Source of the DNA: an uncultured Bacilli bacterium
GTDB lineage: Bacteria > Bacillota_I > Bacilli_A > RF39 > UBA660
Direction: 5' to 3'
Assembly: GCA_934167785.1 (NCBI GenBank)
Contig: CAKPLX010000029.1
Span: 1-14,276 of the forward strand
DNA length: 14,276 nucleotides
This document shows positions 1 to 5,107 of this stretch, piece by piece (position 1 is the first letter of the stretch; each line of letters starts with the position of its first letter). A program made the translations under genes and the position numbers. The notes below the pieces were generated by a model. That model worked only from the letters and a program-made list of their open reading frames with translations. It was not told the DNA's origin and made no database searches.

Positions 1-210
1 GAAAATGGATTTATTGATACTAATTACGTGGATAATTTTAAGATGATTGCTCATAAGCCTATAGAAGATTATACTTACGATGATTGTCTTACTGCTTTAA
101 CAAAGATATTTAGAGGGGATAGATTTATTTCAGGACATATCTATGGTTGTTTTAAAAATGGTACTTTATTGAAGGTAATTGAGCAATTAAAAAATAACAT
201 TTCTTTGTAA
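1..210 (+). CDS. DUF6508-like small protein, 3' part only
   Basis: The frame is open from base 1 to the TAA at 208-210, so this is the C-terminal 69 residues of a longer gene. A GTG at 28 could act as a start, but no ribosome binding site precedes it and coding-like sequence continues upstream. The visible part contains an Arg-Gly-Asp-Arg-Phe segment, then Gly-His-Ile, then Asn-Gly-Thr-Leu-Leu-Lys near the end. That order (a helix, an RGxRF-type segment, a GHI step and an NGTLLK end) resembles the C-terminus of DUF6508 proteins, as I remember that family. No function is known for the family. It is the last gene of its unit, because a strong terminator follows within 10 bases. The family call is from memory of the pattern and should be treated as moderate. 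Confidence 0.6.
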   Translation, partial: ENGFIDTNYVDNFKMIAHKPIEDYTYDDCLTALTKIFRGDRFISGHIYGCFKNGTLLKVIEQLKNNISL

Positions 211-218
211 TTAAAAAG

Positions 219-260
219 AAAGAGGTAAGTTTTTATTATTTTGAACTTATCTCTTTTTTT
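219..260 (+). terminator. Rho-independent terminator after the DUF6508-like gene
   Basis: A 13-base-pair stem pairs 219-231 with 244-256 around a 12-base loop, with one G-T pair, and runs into a T tract ending at 260. It separates the partial upstream gene from the ylbD cluster. Confidence 0.85.
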
Positions 261-271
261 AGGCATATAAT
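241..271 (+). promoter_or_regulatory. Putative sigma-A promoter for the ylbD cluster
   Basis: A TATAAT at 266-271 lies about 20 bases before the ylbD-like start. The best -35 box is TTGAAC at 241-246, giving a rather long 19-base spacer. The -35 box lies in the loop and right arm of the preceding terminator. The -10 box is perfect; the -35 assignment is less certain. Confidence 0.5.
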
Positions 272-291
272 AGTATTAAGAGGTGATAAAA

Positions 292-663
292 ATGGATAAA
301 AAAGAAGAATTTAAGGCTTTTGTAAAAGAAAATCCATTTTTAATTCAGTATGTAAGAGATGGTAGAAAAAATTGGCAGGATTTTTATGAGATGTATGATT
401 TATATGGAGACGATGAAGATGCTTGGGGAAAGTTATTAAATGATGGGGGTAATAATACTGCAAAAAGTGATAATAGAAGTGGTGGATATTTAGAAGAATT
501 AGTGAAAATGGCTAAAAATGTTGATGTCAATAAAGTACAAGAAGGAATTAGTTCATTACAAAAAACTTTAGGATTATTTGGAGAATTATTTGCCTCTAAG
601 GAGGCAGGATCTAGTAAGAAAGAATATAATCCAAGGCCATTATATAAGAGGTTTGAAGATTAA
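292..663 (+). CDS. ylbD: YlbD-like putative coat/cytosolic protein
   Basis: This encodes 123 residues. The N-terminal 50 residues match the YlbD family (named 'putative coat protein' in Bacillus): FKAFVKENP, then VRDGRKNWQDFYEMY, then an acidic stretch and a DAWGKLL end. The remainder is a low-complexity linker (about 55-65), an amphipathic helix (about 66-105) and a basic tail. A GTG at 283 also opens this frame, but it is part of the Shine-Dalgarno sequence AGGTGAT (281-287); the ATG at 292 has correct spacing and gives the usual MDKKEEF-type start. The stop shares one base with the next ATG. YlbD was linked to the Bacillus spore coat, but nothing here shows that this organism sporulates, and a coat role should not be assumed. 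Family membership is fairly secure; function is unknown. Confidence 0.75.
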   Translation: MDKKEEFKAFVKENPFLIQYVRDGRKNWQDFYEMYDLYGDDEDAWGKLLNDGGNNTAKSDNRSGGYLEELVKMAKNVDVNKVQEGISSLQKTLGLFGELFASKEAGSSKKEYNPRPLYKRFED

Positions 664-884
664 TGACTTATGATATTTATAACCGAATTCATCATGATAT
701 TAATTTAAAAAGATATTTGAGAGAACATTCTAACTGGTATAAGATACTAAATCGTAATCCAAATAGTTTTCCTTATTTTGTAGAAGAAATGAAGGTAAAT
801 TATAAATTAACTACAAGTGATAAAATTAATCGTACTATTGATAATATTAGTATGATTCAGAGTTTTCTTGATGTTTTAAAATAA
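663..884 (+). CDS. ylbE: YlbE-like small protein
   Basis: This 73-residue protein contains the YlbE-like family core: LKRYLREHSNWYKILNRNP at about 16-34, followed by a short helix and NYKLTTSDK. The family is about 75-80 residues long in Bacillus, so this copy is complete. The ATG shares its A with the last base of the ylbD-like stop, and AAGAGG at 646-651 is a plausible ribosome binding site, so the two are translationally coupled. No biochemical function is known for YlbE. Its position between ylbD and ylbF is the same as in Bacillus, which supports both identifications. Confidence 0.75.
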   Translation: MTYDIYNRIHHDINLKRYLREHSNWYKILNRNPNSFPYFVEEMKVNYKLTTSDKINRTIDNISMIQSFLDVLK

Positions 885-896
885 TTGGGGTATAAT
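868..896 (+). promoter_or_regulatory. Promoter inside the end of ylbE, reading into ylbF
   Basis: TTGATG at 868-873 and a perfect TATAAT at 891-896 are separated by 17 bases. Transcription would start near 903, just before the AAGGAG at 906-911. It would let ylbF and rsmD be expressed apart from ylbD and ylbE. Its -35 box overlaps the last ylbE codons. Confidence 0.6.
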
Positions 897-918
897 TTTC
901 TTATTAAGGAGATAAATT

Positions 919-1218
919 ATGCATAAAGTAATAGAAAAAACTTTTGAATTGATTGATGTGATAGATGATAGTGAAATGATTAAATCGTTAGAAAAGTACA
1001 AAAAGCAAGTTTTAGAAAATAAAGAAATACAAGAGTTATTGAATTTGGGAAATAATACTTCAATAGAGTATGAGAAATTAGAGATAAAGAAGAAGCTATA
1101 TGAATTTCCCGAATATAAAGGTTATATGAAATATTATGATGAATTAATGTTTTTAGTAATGAAGATCAATCATCGTTTTCATGATTTTACAAAGAGTGGG
1201 AGAAGATGTCATCAATGA
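919..1218 (+). CDS. ylbF: YlbF-family protein (short form of RicF)
   Basis: This encodes 99 residues, almost all helical by inspection, with the YlbF/YmcA family layout: an N-terminal helix, a Lys-rich helix ending in NKEIQELL, a second helix starting with IEYEKLEIKKKLYEFPEYKGYM, and a final hydrophobic helix (LMFLVMKINHRFHDF). In Bacillus subtilis, RicF (YlbF) acts with RicA and RicT in a complex that steers RNase Y and affects competence, sporulation and biofilm formation. The Bacillus protein is clearly longer (about 150 residues). This one stops soon after the core, with a single cysteine near its end, so any cysteine-based iron-sulfur role described for the Ric proteins is doubtful here. 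The start is set by AAGGAG at 906-911. The stop overlaps the rsmD start as ATGA, indicating coupling. Confidence 0.75.
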   Translation: MHKVIEKTFELIDVIDDSEMIKSLEKYKKQVLENKEIQELLNLGNNTSIEYEKLEIKKKLYEFPEYKGYMKYYDELMFLVMKINHRFHDFTKSGRRCHQ

Positions 1219-1760
1219 GAGTAATTAGTGGTAGTTTAAAGGGGCGAAAAATAAAAGGGTATGATATAGAAGGTACAAGGCCTACAATGGATCGAGTAAA
1301 GATGAGTTTGTTTGGCAGTATCCAAGATTATGTCCAAAATTCTTGTGTTTTAGATTTATTTGCAGGCAGTGGTAATTTAGGAATTGAAGCAATTAGTAAT
1401 GGAGCTAAGAAATGTGTTTTTGTAGATAATAATCATAAATGTATAAGAGTGATTAATGAAAATATAAAAGAATTTAAGATAGAGGATAAAAGTACTTCTA
1501 TAGAAATGGACTATTGTAAGGCTTTAGAAATGTTTAAAGATAAGGGCTATGTTTTTGATATTATTTTTGTTGATCCTCCATATCGTGAGCATATTTTATT
1601 AGAGATATTAGAGACTGTTAGAGACATTGGGTTGTTATCTAGTAGTGGAATAATTATTTTAGAGTATAATTATGAATATTCTAATGAAATTGAAGGGTAT
1701 ATTTTATTAAAAAAGAAGAAGTATGGGGATAAATTTATCTCAATTTACCAGAAAAATTAA
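1215..1760 (+). CDS. rsmD: 16S rRNA (guanine966-N2)-methyltransferase RsmD
   Basis: This encodes 181 residues, the usual length of RsmD (YlbH in Bacillus). The enzyme uses S-adenosylmethionine to methylate the N2 of G966 (E. coli numbering) in 16S rRNA during assembly of the 30S subunit. It begins with MRVISGSLKGRKI, followed by TRPTMDRVKMSLF, both typical of the family. The SAM-binding motif VLDLFAGSGNLG is at 45-56, an acidic strand end at D71, and the catalytic DPPY at 120-123. An ATG at 1206 is also in frame, but the ATG at 1215 gives the family's standard N-terminus and overlaps the ylbF stop as ATGA. The gene closes the ylb cluster and is followed directly by a terminator. All key motifs are intact. 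Confidence 0.95.
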   Translation: MRVISGSLKGRKIKGYDIEGTRPTMDRVKMSLFGSIQDYVQNSCVLDLFAGSGNLGIEAISNGAKKCVFVDNNHKCIRVINENIKEFKIEDKSTSIEMDYCKALEMFKDKGYVFDIIFVDPPYREHILLEILETVRDIGLLSSSGIIILEYNYEYSNEIEGYILLKKKKYGDKFISIYQKN

Positions 1761-1790
1761 AAAAAGCAATTGACTATCAATTGTTTTTTT
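1761..1790 (+). terminator. Rho-independent terminator after rsmD
   Basis: A stem of about 13 base pairs (1761-1773 with 1777-1789, one G-T pair) closes a 3-base loop and ends in a T tract. It ends the ylbD-rsmD unit. Confidence 0.85.
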
Positions 1791-1798
1791 ATTATAAT
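1770..1798 (+). promoter_or_regulatory. Strong sigma-A promoter for the prepilin gene
   Basis: TTGACT at 1770-1775 and a perfect TATAAT at 1793-1798 have the ideal 17-base spacer. The -35 box lies within the left arm and loop of the rsmD terminator, so the two signals share DNA. A strong AAGGAGG follows at 1811-1817. Confidence 0.8.
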
Positions 1799-1824
1799 TT
1801 AGTTAACAATAAGGAGGATATGAA

Positions 1825-2472
1825 ATGAAATTATTAAATGTTAAAAGAAATAAAAAAAGATTAGATAATAAAGGGTTTACTTTAATTGAGTTACTTGCTG
1901 TTATTGTAATTCTTGCTATCGTTATGGGACTTGCTGCCAATAGTGTTATTAATTCAATTAATAATTCAAGAAAAAGTACATTGTATTCTTCAGCACAAGC
2001 TGCAGCGAATAGTTTAAATACATGGGTTACTGAAGATTCTGTTGCTTCTTCTGTTGATAGTAGGACATTAAGTGATGGTTTTATTGATTATACGCAAACT
2101 GATCATCAAAATGAGTGGATTTGTATTGAAACACTTCAAGCTTCTGGAACTAAGTCTACTTCTGGTAAATCAACAGCAATAAACTATAAAGGCGGTAACT
2201 TACTTACTGCTTTAGGACTTAATGAGAATGATATTATTCTTGGTACAGCTACTTTTCCAAAAGTTAGTAATAAATATAATTATACAATAGTTAAAGGGGA
2301 TAAAGTAGGGACTACTGCTGTTTGTTCTGCTATTAGATATAATTCTAGTATAGATTCTTATGAAGTATTTTTAGTTGCAAAAAATCGTGGAAAATTCTAT
2401 GTAGCTGCTGATGGTACTCACTATGCATTTAATAGAGCAACAAGCGCAAATGTTGCAATTGCTGCTGACTAA
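1825..2472 (+). CDS. Type IV prepilin-like protein
   Basis: This encodes 215 residues with a class III (prepilin) signal. A 17-residue basic leader ends in Lys-Gly, then F18-T-L-I-E22 opens a hydrophobic helix to about residue 38. Prepilin peptidase should cut after G17 and methylate F18, and E22 is the conserved fifth mature residue. The body is Ser/Thr/Ala-rich, with two cysteines (C100 and C167) that could form a disulfide, and ends in a beta-rich stretch and Ala-Ala-Asp. The length fits a major or minor pilin rather than the roughly 100-residue ComGC. No assembly ATPase, inner-membrane platform protein or peptidase gene is in the window, so these must be elsewhere if the pilin is functional. 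Strong promoter and ribosome binding site suggest high expression. Its role (adhesion, DNA uptake or motility) cannot be told from sequence. Confidence 0.85.
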   Translation: MKLLNVKRNKKRLDNKGFTLIELLAVIVILAIVMGLAANSVINSINNSRKSTLYSSAQAAANSLNTWVTEDSVASSVDSRTLSDGFIDYTQTDHQNEWICIETLQASGTKSTSGKSTAINYKGGNLLTALGLNENDIILGTATFPKVSNKYNYTIVKGDKVGTTAVCSAIRYNSSIDSYEVFLVAKNRGKFYVAADGTHYAFNRATSANVAIAAD

Positions 2473-2501
2473 GATTTGTTAGTTAATAAATCTTTTGACA
2501 T

Positions 2502-2543
2502 AAATACTTTGATAGATAGAAATGTCTGTTAAAGTATTTTTTT
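2502..2543 (+). terminator. Rho-independent terminator after the prepilin gene
   Basis: A 17-base-pair stem (2502-2518 with 2523-2539, three G-T pairs) is capped by a GAAA tetraloop at 2519-2522 and followed by a T tract to 2543. A weaker hairpin, AAGATTT (2471-2477) with AAATCTT (2488-2494), lies directly upstream at the stop codon. Confidence 0.85.
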
Positions 2544-2545
2544 CT

Positions 2546-2573
2546 TTTAAAAATAAAAAATATCATTTATAAT
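2546..2573 (+). promoter_or_regulatory. Putative promoter for nfo
   Basis: A perfect TATAAT at 2568-2573 lies 13 bases before the ribosome binding site GGAGG (2586-2590). The -35 region is poor: the closest is TTTAAA at 2546-2551 with a 16-base spacer. The well-formed TTGACA at 2495-2500 is too far away to pair with this -10 box. Confidence 0.45.
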
Positions 2574-2598
2574 ATAGATAAGTTTGGAGGAATTAGAT

Positions 2599-3486
2599 GT
2601 GGAATTAATTATTGGTAGTCATGTGTCTTATAAGAATGATACACAGTTACTTGGTAGTGTTAAGGAAGCTTTAAGGTATGGGGAGAATACTTTTATGTTT
2701 TATACAGGAGCTCCTCAAAATACAAAAAGAGGTATTATTAATGATGGATTAACTTATCAAGCTTATCAGTTAATGAAAGAAAATGGTATTAAGTTAGAAA
2801 ATATTGTTGTGCATGCTCCTTATATTGTTAATTTGTGCAATGATGAAAAGTTTGATTTTAGTGTTAGTTTTTTAAAGAATGAGATGGAAAGATGTGAAGA
2901 ATTGGGGATAACTAAGTTAGTTTTACATCCTGGTTCTAGTGTTGGGTTAGAAAGAAATCATGCGATTAGTAATATTATTAAAGGGCTTAATATTATTCTT
3001 TCCAATCAATATAAAGTAACTATTTGTTTAGAGACAATGGCTGGTAAAGGGACTGAAGTTGGTAAAAATTTTGAAGAATTAAAATTTATTATTGATCATA
3101 TTAAATATAAAGATAGGATAGGGGTGTGTTTAGATACTTGTCATATTCATGATGCTGGTTATGATTTAAGTAATTTTGATCATGTGTTAGAAGAATTTGA
3201 TCAAGTTATTGGCCTTGATTACTTAAAAGTAATTCATGTGAATGATAGTAAAAATGTAAGAGGTAGTCACAAGGATAGGCATGAGAATATTGGTTTTGGA
3301 GAGATTGGCTTTGATCATTTAATGAAGGTGATTTATCACTCTAAGTTAGAGGGGATTCCTAAAATATTAGAAACGCCATATATTGATAAAGAATATCCTC
3401 CATATAAAGAAGAGATAGAAATGATCAAAAAAAAGAAGTTTAATGAGAATTTATTTGATGATATTAGAAGGAAAAAAGATTCTTAA
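2599..3486 (+). CDS. nfo: Endonuclease IV (AP endonuclease)
   Basis: This encodes 295 residues, close to the family length. Endonuclease IV is a TIM-barrel enzyme that uses three zinc ions to cut DNA on the 5' side of abasic sites in base excision repair, and removes blocked 3' ends. The metal ligands are all visible: H72 (VVHAPY), H110 (LHPGS), E145 (LETM), D179 and H182 (LDTCH), H213 (IHVND), D226 and H228 (KDRHE) and E258 (LETP). The segments GSHVS near the N-terminus and NIGFGEIGF are also typical. A TTG at 2584 opens the frame earlier but lies in the Shine-Dalgarno sequence. The GTG at 2599 is 8 bases after GGAGG and gives the usual start just before IIGSHVS. The ATG at 2597 is out of frame. 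The gene stands alone between two terminators. Confidence 0.96.
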   Translation: MELIIGSHVSYKNDTQLLGSVKEALRYGENTFMFYTGAPQNTKRGIINDGLTYQAYQLMKENGIKLENIVVHAPYIVNLCNDEKFDFSVSFLKNEMERCEELGITKLVLHPGSSVGLERNHAISNIIKGLNIILSNQYKVTICLETMAGKGTEVGKNFEELKFIIDHIKYKDRIGVCLDTCHIHDAGYDLSNFDHVLEEFDQVIGLDYLKVIHVNDSKNVRGSHKDRHENIGFGEIGFDHLMKVIYHSKLEGIPKILETPYIDKEYPPYKEEIEMIKKKKFNENLFDDIRRKKDS

Positions 3487-3524
3487 TTAAAGGAATTAAA
3501 TTGATAAAAATAAAAGAAAAAGTG

Positions 3525-3560
3525 AGAAAATATTTGACTAGAAGTAGTTGAATATTTTTT
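3525..3560 (+). terminator. Rho-independent terminator after nfo
   Basis: A stem of 14 or more base pairs (3527-3540 with 3545-3558, two G-T pairs) has a GAAG loop at 3541-3544 and ends in T residues to 3560. Confidence 0.85.
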
Positions 3561-3576
3561 CTTATTATGTTAAAAT
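3548..3576 (+). promoter_or_regulatory. Promoter of the surface-protein operon
   Basis: TTGAAT at 3548-3553 and TAAAAT at 3571-3576 have a 17-base spacer, and TG at 3568-3569 forms an extended -10 element. The -35 box lies in the right arm of the nfo terminator. Transcription would start near 3583. Confidence 0.6.
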
Positions 3577-3594
3577 TTTATTGTAGGAGAGTCC

Positions 3595-3618
3595 GAGGTG
3601 ATGGCTAGTGAGTTATAA
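3595..3618 (+). promoter_or_regulatory. Start region with overlapping 5-codon mini-ORF
   Basis: GAGGTGAT at 3595-3602 is the ribosome binding site for the GTG start at 3608. An ATG at 3601 within the same site opens a different frame that reads Met-Ala-Ser-Glu-Leu and stops at 3616-3618. Ribosomes starting there would compete with the GTG. It may be a translational attenuator or may be chance. Confidence 0.25.
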
Positions 3619-5086
3619 AAAGATGCTTTTTGTTATTATTGCTGTTATTGTTGGAATATTTACAATGATGTTTGCTACTAGTTATGCTTGGTATTCTTTT
3701 AATGCAGGATCTACTAGTTTTGATACAGAGACTAGTAATAAAAATGTTGATATTCGTTTTTTAAAGGGAGAGTTTGTTAATGATTTGGTTGCTGTTCCTA
3801 TTCATAATGATGATATTGATCAATATTCAGATAAGCATCAATTTATTGTTCGAGTTAAGAATAACCCTATTAATAATGAAATTTTATTGAAAGTGTCATT
3901 AGTTGATGTTTCTATAGATGAATCTTTAAGGGTTAAGGACTTTAAGGTTGATTTATATCATCAAGGAAGTAAAGTTATTACAATATCTGGAGATGAGTTT
4001 GATCAGGGGAGTACAACTAAAGAAATTAGTAATGTTTTATTGGATGATCAGGTTGATAATAATTTTGAGATTAGGATTTATATTTTGGATAATGATAAAG
4101 ACCAATCAGATTTAATGAATAAATCTTTTAGTGCTAAAATTCAAGCAGATATTGTTTCAAGATTAAAGGTTTCTAAAAAAGATTGGAATAATCCTGATAT
4201 TGAAATTTCTTCTATTATGGTTGATGGAAGTTATAGTGATTCTATTCCAGTTGATGGCTATTATACAATGCGTTCTAGTTGTGAAAAAAATAGTAAATTA
4301 AGTTTTGATAGTTATAGTAAGACGATTTATTATGAAAAAGGAAGTAAGAGTGGCGATAAGTGTCAATTATCTTTTACTAAAGCAGTTAGTAAAAAATTAT
4401 TAAATACAGTTTCTATTGGAAGTTATGTGAAGTATAGCGGCAATAATGGTTGTGATGGTGTTTCTTGTAAAGGTTATAATGCAAATTATATTAGTGATAA
4501 TAATATGGGGTATTGTGGCAACTCTAGTTCTAAATTTGTTGCGAATGGTTGGCGAGTGGCTTATATTAAAGATGATAGTGCCTATTTAGTTAGTGCTGGT
4601 TCTCCAGAGTGTGTTTGTAGTGATAAGGATGGTAATGTTTCTCAAAGTTGTGATACTTCTTTATCAAAAGAAAATTTACCTCAATATTTTTCACTTTTCA
4701 ATCGCATAGCCTTAAAGTATTGTAATTCTACTTATGCTTATAATGGAAAGTGTGATGCAAATAGTTCTTGGAATATTAGTGATAATGATTATCAAGAAAT
4801 GACTTTTGGTTTAAAGGAAAGAAGGACATTGGAACAGTGTTCTGGAACTTCTGGAAATCGTTTTTGTGGTTATGCAAATGATTTAATTGATAATGGAAGT
4901 AATTATTGGTTTTCTCAAAATGGTAGTGTTAGTGAAAATATTTTTTATTGGGATTCGTCCTTTAGAAGAATTGGTAGTGGAAAATCAAATATGATTAATG
5001 GAATTCGACCAGTTATTCGTCTTAGAGCATCTGTTTTAGTTCAAAGTGGTTCTGGGACATATGATGATCCTTATCAAATACAATAA
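3608..5086 (+). CDS. Secreted TasA-like/cysteine-rich domain surface protein
   Basis: This encodes 492 residues from a GTG set by AGGTG at 3596-3600. Residues 6-27 form a hydrophobic signal or anchor, followed by SYAWYSF. Residues about 28-190 are beta-rich and resemble TasA/camelysin-type fibre proteins: an aromatic motif at the signal end, a Phe-Asp-Thr segment, strand pairs and a closing SFSAKIQADI strand. This resemblance is inference from pattern. Residues 197-490 form a cysteine-rich domain also found in the next gene, with SYVKYSGNNGC, GYC, NGWRV, SAGSPECVC, CGYANDLID, YW, IRPVIRL and an end GSGTYDDPY. The order 'NGWRV ... FYWD ... G-RPV-L' recalls DUF6273 and other C-type-lectin/FGE-like modules. 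About a dozen cysteines shared with the paralogue suggest an extracellular, disulfide-bonded fold. No LPXTG or C-terminal anchor is present. It may be a fibre subunit, an adhesin or a binding protein; function is unknown. Confidence 0.7.
   Translation: MSYKKMLFVIIAVIVGIFTMMFATSYAWYSFNAGSTSFDTETSNKNVDIRFLKGEFVNDLVAVPIHNDDIDQYSDKHQFIVRVKNNPINNEILLKVSLVDVSIDESLRVKDFKVDLYHQGSKVITISGDEFDQGSTTKEISNVLLDDQVDNNFEIRIYILDNDKDQSDLMNKSFSAKIQADIVSRLKVSKKDWNNPDIEISSIMVDGSYSDSIPVDGYYTMRSSCEKNSKLSFDSYSKTIYYEKGSKSGDKCQLSFTKAVSKKLLNTVSIGSYVKYSGNNGCDGVSCKGYNANYISDNNMGYCGNSSSKFVANGWRVAYIKDDSAYLVSAGSPECVCSDKDGNVSQSCDTSLSKENLPQYFSLFNRIALKYCNSTYAYNGKCDANSSWNISDNDYQEMTFGLKERRTLEQCSGTSGNRFCGYANDLIDNGSNYWFSQNGSVSENIFYWDSSFRRIGSGKSNMINGIRPVIRLRASVLVQSGSGTYDDPYQIQ
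4196..5083 (+). repeat. Cysteine-rich domain, copy 1 of 2
   Basis: This stretch codes for residues 197-492 of the first surface protein, a domain that recurs at 5219-6094. The two copies agree through their whole length in protein sequence and share a run of 20 identical bases at 5051-5070 and 6065-6084. The pattern indicates duplication followed by divergence. Confidence 0.8.
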
Positions 5087-5107
5087 TGATTGTGAGGTGT
5101 AGTTTGA

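Noticed and set aside
2495..2523. TTGACA as a promoter -35 box before nfo
   Set aside because: No -10-like box lies 16-19 bases downstream, where the terminator hairpin sits, and the real TATAAT at 2568 is far too distant.
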